The notes: generated by a model from the sequence alone, not told the origin. Positions 13,801-25,205 are shown, counted from the first letter of the stretch. The stretch: DNA of 64,000 nucleotides from Epiperipatus broadwayi (GCA_028023455.1 JAQFVV010000003.1:1262001-1326000); one strand, 5' to 3'. Numbers and translations: made by a program.

Positions 13801-14720
13801 ACATTTAAATGCCACATTTACATATTAGACCTCATTTACATAATAAATTATGTCCATGTATAGGCATAATTTTCAACTGCTAAATTATTGCTAAATTCTA
13901 GCAATGGTCTGCTGAAAACATGTTTAGTGCATTACAAAAGTTTTGAATTTCTTTTTTTACCTTTTTATAATACTCGATTGCAACAAGTTTATAAGAATTG
14001 CATTGATTAACAAAAAAAAAAAGAATTAAATATTTTGAATTAAAAAGTTTATATACAGAAAGACTAACTGAGCTGAAAGGAAAAGTGGATTGGAAATGAA
14101 TTTAAAGGGAGAGTATTCTTTTTTTTTTGAAAAAACAAAACAAAACATAGAGGGAACTATAAAGCAAGGCAACTTTTTTAATTGCCAAGATGAGATACAA
14201 TATTTAAAAAAAATATTTTTTATTAAATTATTAACAAAAAAACATGTAAATAAAATTTTAAAAATAAATTGGCAGCATTTTTTGTGTAATCTCCCCCATC
14301 CCCTTTCTCTTTTATCAAAACTCACTCAATTCTCTGAATGAATTTTTCATTTATTCTTAAAATTTTCTAGAATAATCTTTTAATGAAATAATTAACCCAC
14401 ATCAACAACAATGTAGTTTGTAATACTCCATCTAAAATCAGTATGTGATATTGATCCTAAGATATATATATATATATATATATATGTTTTATAAATATAA
14501 TTTTTATAAGCTTATTTACAATAAATGTTAAATTATTTGCACATAATTTTTTTTAAAAATATAGTGAAAATGAAATAAAATTACTTTTGTTTAGCTAGCT
14601 TCAGTTGATAGTTTTTTTGTATTCAATTAATTGTTTTCTTATAATCAGTTATTATAATAAAATAAATTTGCTTCTTTTTATTGCTACCATTAATTACAAT
14701 AATTTTTATTATATTAATCT
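13801..14720. other. AT-rich stretch, no genes seen
   Basis: It contains a (TA)n microsatellite at 14462-14487 and overlapping chance open frames on both strands near 14026-14341. Nothing is recognisable. Confidence 0.5.
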
Positions 14721-15413
14721 TTAGATGGGTTTGAATCCAGATTTTCAAGCTCACTTTAGTCATCCATTTCATCTTATCCAACCAATACACATAACCATAT
14801 ACTTGTGAAAAAGACAAATGATCTCCAATATTCATATTTATTGTTGAACTAGCACTTATCAGTTGATCCAGATCATGAGCTCCCACTCATATATATAATC
14901 AATACACAATTTATATTGAGATAGCAAATTTTCAAACTTTAATGGACAGGCTTTAATCTCCTCCACTCTCCAATTTTTTAGCTATTCATATCATTGAAAA
15001 TCTGATGATGGTATATTCAAAGCCCTTGTTTGCCAATATTGTTGGCATACTCATGCTAACCATAAATAGTTCTGACCTCTCATGGGTATGACAACAATAT
15101 CAGAAAGCAAGAGCTTTGACCATCCCATCATCAGATTTTTTATGATATGGCTGGTTGAAGAGTTGGAGAGTGAAGATTAAAACCTGTCCATTAATGGTTG
15201 AAGATTTGCTATCTTAATAAAAACCAAGCACTGATTATATATATACATAGAAAATGATGATCCAGACCAACTGATGAGTACTGGTTCAGCACAAAATACA
15301 CATACTGGAGATCATTTATCTTTTTCACATGTATGTTGTCATTTATATCGGTTGTAGAAGATGGAGCAGATGACTGAAGTGAGCTTGAAAATATGAGTTC
15401 AAATCCCATCTAA
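14721..15413. mobile_element. 693-bp foldback (long inverted repeat) element
   Basis: The left arm runs from TTAGATGGGTTTGAATCC at 14721 and the right arm ends TTCAAATCCCATCTAA at 15413. The two arms are reverse complements with scattered differences for about 330 bp each: the GTCATCCATTTCATC region, the AATGGACAGGCTTTAATC region (14941) against the AAACCTGTCCATTAATGG region (15180), and TCTGATGATGG (15001-15011) against CCATCATCAGA (15125-15135). Homology continues inward to a loop of about 24 bases around 15055-15080. No protein is encoded. At the right end, AGATGG (15359-15364) and CCATCT (15406-15411) enclose GAGTTCAAATCC, a possible pol III B box, so a short tRNA-like head may be embedded. 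It could be a foldback transposon or a head-to-head SINE pair. Confidence 0.75.
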
Positions 15414-15419
15414 TTACAT

Positions 15420-15997
15420 CTAACTTAAATATATATACTATGTTTGTTTTTAAATATTATATTTGTCTTTAAAATATATATAAAAAATAACAATTTTTTG
15501 CTAAAGTAGATTTAAATTTGCAGCTGTCTAGACTACAGCTTGTATAAGATACTTTTAAAATAGGAAGGGGGTTATACATTTAACACTACATGAGCTAAAT
15601 TCAAATTAATTCATTTTTGTAAAATACAGACATATTTAGGAAAGTACTGAGAGGGAAATCTGTTGGTTTAAAGAATAATTTGAAATGAAGGCATTTGAAA
15701 ATTGATAATGATATCACATATCAGTTGTAGCCATTGTAGGTTAACAGAAATGTAATATGAGTTTTATTATAATTTATTTTGTTTTATTTTTCTTTATTTT
15801 TTTAATTGTTATTTCTTTTTTTTTTTGTCCTGAGTTTTTTAAAATTTTATCTAATACATTTTCCCCTCCTATTACATCCATTACTTTGTTGATTAGACTA
15901 TTTTAAATAAGTATTAATAGTCTTTTCAGTAATTTTAAAAGATACAGATTTTAAGCTTTGCCTCATGTATCAAAATTAATCAGTTTACTTTTTTTTA
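15420..15997. other. AT-rich stretch, no genes seen
   Basis: Mostly T/A-rich low-complexity sequence between the foldback and the hAT element. Nothing is recognisable. Confidence 0.5.
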
Positions 15998-16005
15998 TCT
16001 TAGAG
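15998..16005. repeat. Left 8-bp target site duplication of the hAT element
   Basis: TCTTAGAG, identical to 17641-17648. An 8-bp duplication is the hallmark of hAT integration. Confidence 0.9.
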
Positions 16006-17640
16006 CAGCGTTTTCCAACCTTTTTTGGCTCACGTACCACTTGGTAGTACATCACGCTAAATTGTACCACTTCATAAAAATGATTGTATTTCGGGAAATT
16101 TGTTATTGCGAGTATGTTATTTTATTTGCATTATAAATATTATAGGGTGACCATGTATGTATTCATATCTCATAATGAGACAAATTACATTGAAACATGC
16201 CTAAACATCATGCCAGATTATAAACTCACTGAAATTATAAACTCACTGTAACATATTTATATGTATGTGTTTGTTCAAAGTTTCATATTTTTTCCAAAAT
16301 AATTTATTAAAGATTACATTATTACATTAAAGGTTATTTGGTACATATTTTGTTCAATGTGTTTTTCTCATTCCTTCATTTGGTTTTCCCGAATTTGAGT
16401 CTGTTTTCTTTTATTTTTTGGAGCATCTTGCTATTGGTTGGGCCATGGAGAGGATAAATCCAGCATGTCCCAAGTTATGCTAAAAATAACCTCAGGGGTT
16501 ATCAGGCTATCTCTTGTTCTTGTTTTCTTTATATTGTTCAGTATGAAGTTAATAGAATTAAAATTTTGATGATTAAATACTAGCTTACATCTAGTAATCC
16601 ACAATAGATGATCAAAAATTAATGAGAGTCTAATTTCTGGGTATGATCCTTTTCTGATACATTCTTTCAAATTAAATAATTTAGATTGATTTGCCTTGAT
16701 CCGACTCATTATTTATCTACTATTTTGTCATATTTCGTTTACTAATAAATGGTTTTAATAAAAACACAAAATTATAAAAACCAATTAGTATATTTTCTTA
16801 TCATAATCAAATATTTTTATAAAATAAATTTAATGAGATCTTTGTGCTTGTTTCGAACAACATAATTTTTTGAAATTTGGTTCAAAAGATGCGAGGTATA
16901 CCCTTAAGTCTACAGCTGCATTCAATCTATTTCGATACTTATTTTTTTAAAAAATATATGAAGAAAAAGCTCTTCCTACTAATTCCATAATAGTAAATGG
17001 TAATAATAATTTAAGAGCTTTCTCCGAAAGTTGTTCATATATCTTTAATGTTTAACCAAAAATTAATTAGATTGTGTCGTTTGAATTCTACTTATAAAGT
17101 TCTGTCACATGATAATTCTATTAAATTTTCTTTATCCTTTATTGATAATGATGTAGCTTTTTCCAAATTTTCTGCATAGAAGGGGTTTGAAATCCAATTA
17201 TCATTTGTGTTTTCGGGTTTTGGAAAATATTCCATGAAAGACAATTTTAATCCTGTTAAATGTGCTATTATATTTTCTCGTATATTTTGAGACAGACTAA
17301 CCTTATTTTCAAACAAAAAAATATGTAGAGTTTCGAATACTTCCAGTTGATTGTTTTTGATACTTATATATATTACTGTTTCCAAAATTCTAATTTCTTA
17401 ATCATACTTTCAATTTTATCATTAACATTAAAGATCATTATCGACTGTACATATTAACAACTTTACTGTATAATATTATTAATTAAAATAATTTTTATGA
17501 ATTATAGGAAAAAACGTTTCTATATTTTTATGATTTCATTTTTTTTTTTATGTCCGCCATTATTGATTATTTTTCGTGTACCACCAACCAGCAACTCGCA
17601 TACCACCAGTGGTACATGTACCACAGGTTGGGAAACACTG
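16006..17640 (-). mobile_element. hAT transposon, internally deleted, with TIRs and TSD
   Basis: This is a 1635-bp element with defined ends. The left end begins CAGCGTTTTCCAACC; the right end, read in reverse complement, begins CAGTGTTTCCCAACC (13 of 15 identical). Both are followed by GTACCAC-rich subterminal sequence (16036-16072 and 17575-17622). An identical TCTTAGAG flanks both sides. Inside, the minus strand retains only the 3' part of a hAT transposase. The element is therefore probably a deletion derivative mobilised by a full-length relative. The near-identical duplication suggests the insertion is fairly young compared with its decayed reading frame. Confidence 0.92.
16830..17400 (-). 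pseudogene. C-terminal part of a ZBED5/FAM200-like hAT transposase
   Basis: On the minus strand, 17385-17092 is open and reads HLTGLKLSFMEYFP, then WISNPFYAE and DKENLIELSCD. This is the block preceding the hAT dimerisation domain in ZBED5/SCAND3/FAM200 proteins (HLxxLxxxFxxYFP...WIxNPF...ExLIELxxD). After a stop the similarity continues: NFWLNIKD, then near 16950-16880 KYRNRLNAAVDLRVYLASF, the conserved hAT C-terminal signature, and KQAQRSH just before a TAA at 16830-16832. The N-terminal BED finger and catalytic domain are missing; only about 240 bases separate the first codons from the right TIR. A 92-codon open frame nearer the left end (16709-16431) is not recognised. Confidence 0.85.
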
Positions 17641-17648
17641 TCTTAGAG
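17641..17648. repeat. Right 8-bp target site duplication of the hAT element
   Basis: TCTTAGAG, identical to 15998-16005. Confidence 0.9.
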
Positions 17649-18698
17649 GATGAAAAAAATAAGGTTATAAGTATAACTATAAAATAATCTCGAAGAAGAG
17701 ATTACTTATGAGTGTAGTCTCCCATGATATGTAGCTATCATTTTTAATGCCAGTCATTTCATAATGTTAAAACAAGGGGATATGACAATTGTCACACATT
17801 TAATGAACTTTAAAACAATTTTGTATTTTTATTATTATTAAAAAACACCAATGACCACAAAATATTGATTAGACATATGCATCTTATATGTAATACAATT
17901 CTATTAAAATTTAAAGAATATAATATAAAATGATGCTATATTACAAAATAATTTGTGAACCAAACATTTTGAAAGCCACAAATCAAAATATTAATCATGG
18001 CAAAGCTAGATCATGAACTCTTGGAATCATAGCTATGAAATGGGTCTGACAAATTTAATTATCTGCCATATTAATTTTTGCAAACAGTAAAGATGTGATA
18101 GAAGTTAAATATCAATTAAATAGTTTAATATCAGATTTCTTGATCAAGATTTATTGATAAATGAGTTTTTGATTATTCCTTGATTAATGTTTAACCATAT
18201 TGGAAAAGACAACCTTATAGAAATATGACCATAGCAATGAGTCCATTTACCAATATTAATATAAGATAATCAGTTATTATATTTGCATGGTGATTGGCTC
18301 TATCCTAAGGCAACTGATGAAACTTGATCTTCAAATATACACATACTATTAAAGTGGTTTGCTAATTTTTTTATATGTAGATATTTCATGCATGGTACTG
18401 ACATCTCTTGAGATTTGTTTACATATTTTCTGAGTACATCAATCTATTAGTTAATATTAGCATAAATTGTTTGACATTTTCCATTGATAAACAATAATGA
18501 ATTGTGCAGCTTAGGCATTAGTTTATATTTGGGATAATTTAAATTAATCAAAGACCCATATTGTATGTGTATATTGTATATTTAATGTTTTCACAGTTAT
18601 ATGATGTAAATAAAATAGCTTTGGATTAAACCGTGTGTTAGTTTTGATTAATTCCCAATGTTTCAATGAAATAGCATCCAATGTTGTCATATATATAT
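17649..18698. other. AT-rich stretch, no genes seen
   Basis: No coding block, repeat end or RNA gene is recognised between the hAT element and the LTR. Confidence 0.5.
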
Positions 18699-19135
18699 TG
18701 TAACCGGACCCTTACTCATCCGTTCATATAGGGATTGAGAGCTCCGAAACAAACATGATATAGCGTAAAGCTTTATTTATTTTCTTACATCGATAGTTGT
18801 TCATTATCAATACAAGGGGGCGCCAGATACGATGATTTAATTTATAATTTAATTTCTCGCATCACCTTACGTCATATCAAAAACGATTTCGAAGTCTAAT
18901 CCCCGCCCATAAGCTCAAACTCCCAGCATGGACCAATAAGGGTCACTCAGGGTCGCGATGAAATTGTTTCAAGAATATCATTTTGGTAAAAGAACACAAT
19001 AGTAACCAATGGAGAGAAAGTTTGGTTGATTTATAGATCGGTCCAAATATTGGATCGGGTCATTGGCTATTTGGCGACTAATACGAATGCTTGACTTATA
19101 TATCCTTATATAAAAATTAGAAGCTTATAATATCA
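18699..19135 (-). mobile_element. LTR (probably the 3' LTR) of a minus-strand retrotransposon
   Basis: Read on the minus strand, a polypurine tract AACGGGGGGA (19136-19145) is followed directly by TGATATTATAAGC, and the segment ends ...GGTCCGGTTACA at 18699. This gives a 437-bp TG...CA unit adjacent to a polypurine tract, the expected layout of a 3' LTR. An AATAAA signal lies near the 3' end (within 18760-18790). The segment is clearly GC-richer than its surroundings. I could not find a matching 5' LTR or a target duplication (the left flank is an AT microsatellite), so the superfamily is undetermined. Confidence 0.55.
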
Positions 19136-20620
19136 TCCCCCCGTTATCATACAGTCCAACAGAATTACTCCTATTAGCTTTATTGACATTATTTATACTT
19201 ATTAATAATAGACCCTCCCAACTCTTAAGTCTATCTTAACTACATAATAAATAAACATCGTGACTTACGGCACGATGGAACTTAAATAAATAAACAAAAC
19301 AAAAAAAATAAGAAAGATAAATTTTAAAAGTAAAATATTTAACTTCATGAATAAATGCTGATTATACTATTAAAATATATTTTAATTATAGAGAATGATT
19401 TGAGGAATGCTCGACTTGTTTAAATAAAAAAAAGAAACTTTATTAAATATAACAAAATGAAACATTAGTTGATTGCTTTAATTGCACGCACATACACGCA
19501 TTCTCACACTCACACAGAAAAGAACATATTATGTATAATAAACATGGATGATATAATATAAATGTGTGCTATAATTTAGTTGCGAAAGAGAACACTAATT
19601 ATGATTAAAGTCCATAACAGGAAAAGTCCTAAGATTTAAATATGAGAAACTATATAGCATTTGATTTTTATTTGCGAAAGTTGAGGTTAAAATATTAAGA
19701 TTCAAATATGAGGGATTACGGATCATTTTATATTTTGATTTACGAAAGTTGAATTTAATTAGTTATGAGATTGCCTTTTAAAGTTTACGAAAAGAATGAA
19801 TGGGAGCATAAAAGAAATAAATTGTTTACCTAGGATTTTGCGTAGTCTTCTGCTGCTTCTAACTTGGTGAGGGTTCGAACCTGTTGGATACTGTTTCCAT
19901 AATAAATGGTTATTCATTTTATATAAGTTCAGCATAGTATGTTTGGATGATTCTTATATGTTAAACGGAGCAACGTTCTTGAACTGATTGGAATACGATG
20001 TTTGGATGGCAATGTTGTTGATCATTCATAGCTGTGGAGATGTTCTGGCGGCGGAGCGTCGATCAATCACTGAGGGGTTTCTTAGCCCATCATGACGATC
20101 GACGCTCTAAAGGTTAATTTCACAGTTGTCATATTGGATAGGCTGGATAGCAAAAAAAAGAAAGTTCTAGTTGTAGCTTCCGGGAGAATTTAAAAAATTA
20201 TAAGCGTAAGCAAAAACAAAACAAAGCATGTAAAAACTGTAACCGAGCGTATAGACAAAGACTAAGACTCATATTTATCTGGGTTGGTTCTTATCTTAGG
20301 ATCCAATCTCCACCCAGAGTTCAATATTCTCTGAGTTGTCGTTGGGGTCCGTGTCCTACGTAATGTTCATTCAATCCATAGGCTTGAGGCAATCTTAGGT
20401 TTAGGCAATCTCATATTGCAATCTCATTTTAAGAAATTTATACTTATTCACACCTTTGATGAATACGTGTGTGCGTGTTTTGAGAGAACAATATAATCTT
20501 ACATTAGTTTAAAAGTCGAGCATTTAATCTCAAAATCATCTCTATAAGCTTTTAACTTTCGCTATATTTATAATTTAAAATAAAACCCCTTTTTAATTAC
20601 CCCCGCGGCATATACAAGTA
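19136..20620 (-). mobile_element. Non-coding, GC-richer DNA, possible internal region of the LTR element
   Basis: This segment continues from the polypurine tract. It has no recognisable gag or pol. Visible structure: an imperfect tandem repeat of about 70 bp at 19636-19770 (TTYGCGAAAGTTGA-type motif twice); an 11-bp perfect hairpin at 20054-20107; and a GC-rich edge near 20600 (CCCCCGCGGCA). It could be a non-coding retrotransposon derivative or an unrelated repeat. The right boundary is where composition returns to AT-rich. Confidence 0.35.
20054..20107. repeat. Hairpin with 11-bp perfect arms
   Basis: GAGCGTCGATC (20054-20064) pairs with GATCGACGCTC (20097-20107) around a 32-nt loop that can itself pair (GGGG...GCCC). 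It is unusually GC-rich and well matched for this window. Function unknown; it may be part of a retroelement leader. Confidence 0.7.
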
Positions 20621-20925
20621 GAATTTACTTATTAAAAAAATGGCATATTAGTAATATTTTATATTTTTATTTTTTAGAGGATATTATTATTATAGATTAA
20701 TGAAAGCCTTAAATTATTTAATCATAAATATTAACCTTTTATTTTATAGTGTACTTTATAAAGCATTGAAAATAAAACTACATTTATTTTTATCATAAAC
20801 TGAAAGTAAATAAAATACAGAGTATTTACACTGCTTGTGTGTGTGCGTATATACATATACCGACTTTGTCTCGGTATAATATATATATATATAATTAATA
20901 ATATAATGATTTTATATGTATGTAA

Positions 20926-21565
20926 TATTGTGGAAGGAAATTAGCCTTCACACATGGGTTATATAATTGTTACATACTATTAATAAACATTTTAAAAGCA
21001 TTGATGGTCCACCTATAAAGCAACTTTTATTGACTGTGTCTAAATTAGGACTTGAACCTACTATGAATCTGATTTTTAAATTGGAAAATTACTTACACAA
21101 GTGATAATTTTTTTCTTCCCTCTGATATTTAAATTGAATTTGAATAAATAATTTACCAATTTAAAAATCAGATCCATAATAGATTTGAGACAAAATTTAA
21201 ACATTGTCAATAAAAGTTGATTTTTGTTTGTTGATGGAGGAGTTGGTATCAATTTTGTAATACATATGTGAAGAATAGTTTTCTTCCATAATGGGACATA
21301 TAGTGTCACATGCAATTAAAGATGAGAAACTTTATCTTCTCTGTGATATATAAATTGAACTTGTGCAAGTAATTTACCTATTTAAAAATCAGGCTCATAA
21401 TAAGTTCAAGCCTAATTTAGGCAAAATCAATAAAAGTTGGTTATTTAAAGAATAAGATCTAAGCATTGGTGGACCACTTATACTTTTAGCCATTTATTGA
21501 TGGAGAAGTGCATGTCAATTCTGTAGCACATGTGTAAAAATAGTTTATTTTCACAATATTACACA
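20926..21565. repeat. Composite inverted and direct repeat (about 640 bp)
   Basis: The left part (20926-21106, AATATTGTGG... to ...TTACTTACACAAG) is mirrored in reverse complement by the right part (21357-21565, CTTGTGCAAGTAATTTACC... to ...TTTTCACAATATT). In addition 21130-21290 is a direct, diverged copy of the right part (AATTTACC-ATTTAAAAATCAG and CAATAAAAGTTG blocks occur in both). A transposon-derived foldback with a partial third copy is the simplest reading. No protein is encoded. Confidence 0.65.
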
Positions 21566-21579
21566 CACATATATATATA

Positions 21580-22380
21580 TATGTTGAAATTATATTTTTC
21601 ATGGAATGTTAGTTTGATAAAAATGAAAAGAGATTATATCTATATGATGCCAGGAAACTATCAATTACTACTAATTGACAATCCTCTTAAGGCTAAATAA
21701 GTTTTTTCCATTAACCTATAATAGTTCTTTGTAATTAAAGTAAATATTTTCCCTAAGTACAGATGGAAATAATCAGGTAATAGAGTAACTATAACTAAAT
21801 AATATTTGATTACTATCATTGATAGTGTGTGATTACTTTCTACTCACTTAATATAATCTAATATGTAATAATCAGTAAAGCAAGTCATATATAACATGAC
21901 ATTACTTTTATTATATTAATTAAATATGTATATGTGACAAATCAAAATGAAGACTTTTGGCTTGCATTTGTGTTTGTATATCATTAGACAATAGCACTAG
22001 AGATATTTCAAAGCTTAAAGATAAATTTAACCTATCATCAAAGTAACCGTTAATTGTAACTGCCAATAAAAATTTGTCAAATGATTTATTGCTCACCATG
22101 ATCGTTGAACCTTGAACTTCATAATCTTTCACTCTTCCACTGCACTAAACAATGCAGTGGTTGCTTTAAATATTTTGTAAAAAAGTCATAGTGCAGTTTC
22201 ACATTTTTAAGAAGAAATTTTAATAAAATTTAAAATAATATTAGCCATGTATAATTTAATAATGTTTAGTAAAAAAAAAGACGATTAAATAATAATACAT
22301 TGCTGTATAATTTTTAAATTTAATATTAATCGTTTTAATATAGTAATGCAATTTTTTCATTATTAACCTTTTTTTAATAG
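21580..22380. other. Probable intron sequence upstream of the exon
   Basis: AT-rich, with a small perfect hairpin at 22137-22160 (CCACTGCA/TGCAGTGG). A T-rich tract ending TTTTTTTAATAG at 22380 forms a good 3' splice site for the exon that follows. Confidence 0.45.
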
Positions 22381-22432
22381 GATGGGACAGAAAGAGAAGT
22401 TTCTAGATTACACAAAGAACAGTATTTTGGAG
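22381..22432 (+). CDS. PRKAR2: Single exon of a PKA type II regulatory subunit-like gene
   Basis: A 52-bp segment lies between a pyrimidine-rich tract plus AG (ending 22380) and a consensus donor, GAG|GTAAGT (22433). In frame 0 it encodes DGTEREVSRLHKEQYFG plus one extra base, which with a following A would give the Glu of the invariant FGE. This matches the second cyclic-nucleotide-binding domain of PKA type II regulatory subunits, where a DGG-x-xEV-x-R-x-HKGQYFGELAL segment leads into the phosphate-binding cassette. The protein binds cAMP and holds the PKA catalytic subunit inactive. QYFG favours RII over RI (SDYFGE) and over PKG (DWFGE). I could not find neighbouring exons by eye; introns here appear to be many kilobases long and full of repeats. 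A chance match cannot be excluded for so short a piece. Confidence 0.6.
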
Positions 22433-24330
22433 GTAAGTTTCTGCTCAAAGTATATCTAAATCATATTAGGTATATTTCTATTTATGTAACATTAATAACT
22501 GACAGTAAAGAAAACAATACTGTTTTGCTAATTTATAACATAGATAGTTCAGGAAAACTCCTGATATTTATAGTATTTAGTGAAAGCTTTTGAGAGTAGA
22601 GTTAATGCAAAATTGATTGAAATAAAAACAGTGATCTTGGCATGTAGAATTAATTTCTATTTTACTCTATAGATTGTACTTTGTTATATGACATTTTAGG
22701 AACTTATATTATTAAGTTGTATGTATATTGTAACAAAATATTGGGTATCTTAATTTTTCTAATTCCATGTTGGAAAGCCAAATTTACTTAATGGAATTTG
22801 TGGGCATGGGTTTATCAGTGTATATAATCGTGACTATGCTTGCAAATATGTATGTTATTTTTTCCAACCTAAACAAAAAGAGTTATCTGAAAATGTCCTT
22901 ACAATGCATAGTCCAAATAAAATTAAAGATGTTTACATGTTTAATATATCTAAATAAGATGTCCATTCTAGATTTTTCTATACTGATAATGATTGGTTAA
23001 AAACCACTATAGCAGCATGCACTCAAATTTTTCTCTCTCTTATAGATGACTCATCAAATCATTTCATGGCAATGAACAAGAGAATCTCCCCTTTAAAAAA
23101 AAAAAAAAGATTAAATAACGGATGAGACATGAATTATATTTTAAAAAAAGAAATAGCAACAATTTGTTATCTTCTTTATACAAATAAAATTGATAAAAGA
23201 ATTTAAAATAAATAAACTCAATACACTTGAATAACTTCATATCTTTAATTTCAGAATGAAAGATTGATATTTTTTTGTAACGAATCACACTATTCAAATA
23301 AAAAAAATATTTAAATAATTTGATACTGTGTGTGTATAGTGGAAATTATACAAAAGAGATAACTCATCTTTTGTTTATTATATAAGATAAATCTTATAAT
23401 TTCCCACCATGAGTGTTAGGACAATCGATCAGACAATATGTAAATCCTTAACCATATATATGGTAACAGGACTGGGATTAAACCCTGTTTCAAAAAAGGC
23501 AATTTTGGTACTCATGCATATGCATATAGGTTTATTATTAATTGTGTATATTTCATATTTGATTTACACGTGTATATATTGAATATATATGTTAGTTACT
23601 ATAAATTTTATTATTCTATTTTTAATATTTTTTTTAGAAATGTGTTTTTTTTTTTTGTAGTCTACTATGATTTCTTCTCATGTCAGCAGGCTCTCTTTTC
23701 CTAGTATTTCTGCATTCTTTTTTCAAGCAGTCTCTTATTTTAATAATTTATATTAGTGATTTATTAGACTAGATATTATCCAATAATGAATAGTATTTCT
23801 GTAGTGCAACTTTCACCACACCATTCCCAAACATAGTAGGGACTGGTTCTATTCACTTTTAACACCTTTTGGAGGAGTGTAATCATAAACAGATCTATGA
23901 ACCCTAAGATATACATTTCATGTTGAAAACAGTATTCATTAGTTGGCTCATACTACAATCTCTTACACATATCTATATTATTGTTCAGTATATATAAATA
24001 GCAAATCACTACAGTTTTTTGATGTGTTAAATGTGCTGCACTCACATATTTGACACAAATTACTTAATGAAAGTATAATAATAATAATTTTTATTAGTCA
24101 TATTTTTTGTATTTTTTTTTTTTTTGCATTGTACTGAATTTATATAGATGCATATCAAAGTAGAGCATATGTGATATAGAATGTCTCAGATCTGTAAATT
24201 ATTCTTGAATTTTTTAAAAAAAAAAAATTCTTATTTATTGTTATAACTGTTGCAAGTAACTATCTATAAAAATGCATTATATATAGTATATATTAATTCT
24301 TTATAATCAAATATTTTTTTCCAGTTTAAA
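22433..24330. other. AT-rich stretch, probable intron
   Basis: No further exon, RNA gene or element is recognised. Open frames at 22767-23000 (+) and 23064-23297 (-) look like chance. Confidence 0.4.
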
Positions 24331-24333
24331 TGA

Positions 24334-24470
24334 GATCTTTATTGCTTACTGATCATTCTAACTGTCTTTTTGCCTCTGTAAAGTGAAAGTTTTTATTCAT
24401 TTGTTTTCATTCAGAAGTTCCAAAAAATTGTCTGATGAGGGATTCACATGCACTCCAAATTGTTTTAAAT
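24334..24470 (+). repeat. Diverged repeat copy flanking the 24.5-25.2 kb palindrome
   Basis: The GCTTACTGATCATTCTAACT...TTTGCCTCTGTAAAGTGAA region is homologous to about 25288-25375 (CTCACTGACCATCACAACT...TTTGTCTTTGTAAAGTGAA). The two direct copies flank the palindrome, as if it had inserted into a tandem repeat. Confidence 0.55.
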
Positions 24471-24524
24471 ATTTTGTATGTTTTATAAATATTTATTCCT
24501 CTTCCTTAATTTTGCTTCTTCATA

Positions 24525-25205
24525 TACAACAATATATCTTTTAAAATAATTACAATCTTCTTACACTTTCTAAGCAAAAATATTTATTATTATAATTACA
24601 GTTTTGTGTACCTCGCAATCTTCTTCAGATCTACAAAAATTTAAATATTATAATAACCATATACATCAATAAATTAACAAACATTTTATACACTTTTAAA
24701 CACTATACATCATTTATTACATATATTACTAAATTACTCAATCCTTAAATGCTTTAATATTTTTAAATTAATTTTTAATTCTTTAATATTTTACATTCCT
24801 TTTTTTATACATTTTAAGAAATATAATATGATAAATAATGTAAGATTTATGTATTTTTAAAAAAAAAATTATAGGGAGGATGTATTAGGGTGTATAAAAA
24901 TGGGAATATAAAATATCAAAGAATTAAAAATTAATTAAAAAATATTAAAACATTTAAGGATTGAGTAATTTAATAGTATATGTAATTAATAAATGATGTA
25001 CAGTGTTTAAGAATGTTATTATATGTATAAATTGTTTGTTAATTTAAAGATGTATATATAAGTTTTGGTTATATTGTTATAATATTTAATTTTTTGTAGA
25101 TCTGAAGAAGATTGCAAGGAACAGTCGAAACTAATTATGATAATAAATATTTTTGCTGAAAAGGTGTAAGAAGATTGTAATTATTTTAAAAGATATATTG
25201 TTTGT
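24525..25205. mobile_element. 675-bp palindrome with a hammerhead-like motif in each arm (family C)
   Basis: The left arm (24525-24815) and right arm (24893-25205) are reverse complements: the AATATATCTTTTAAAATAAT block at 24532 is matched by its complement at about 25180-25200, the CTTCTTCAGATCTAC block by GTAGATCTGAAGAAG, and the ACTCAATCCTTAAATG block by CATTTAAGGATTGAGT. A centre of about 75 bases (24816-24892) is unpaired. No protein is encoded. Each arm carries the CTGAAGA...GAAA-type motif described separately. The layout resembles inverted pseudo-LTR pairs of Penelope-like elements. Confidence 0.75.
25102..25131 (+). ncRNA. Hammerhead-like core, family C
   Basis: CTGAAGA (fits CUGANGA) is followed by A, then a 5-bp stem GATTG/CAGTC closing the loop CAAGGAA, then GAAAC. 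This is the conserved core plus stem II of a hammerhead ribozyme. I could not build a convincing stem I, and there is an extra A before stem II, so activity is doubtful. The copy in the left arm (minus strand, about 24600-24640) keeps CTGAAGA but has lost the GAAA. Confidence 0.35.

Noticed and set aside
14026-14341. Overlapping open frames on both strands
   Set aside because: Low-complexity AT sequence with no family resemblance.
15001-15011. CTGATGATGG in the 14.7-kb foldback as a hammerhead core
   Set aside because: No GAAA at a usable distance and no stem II.
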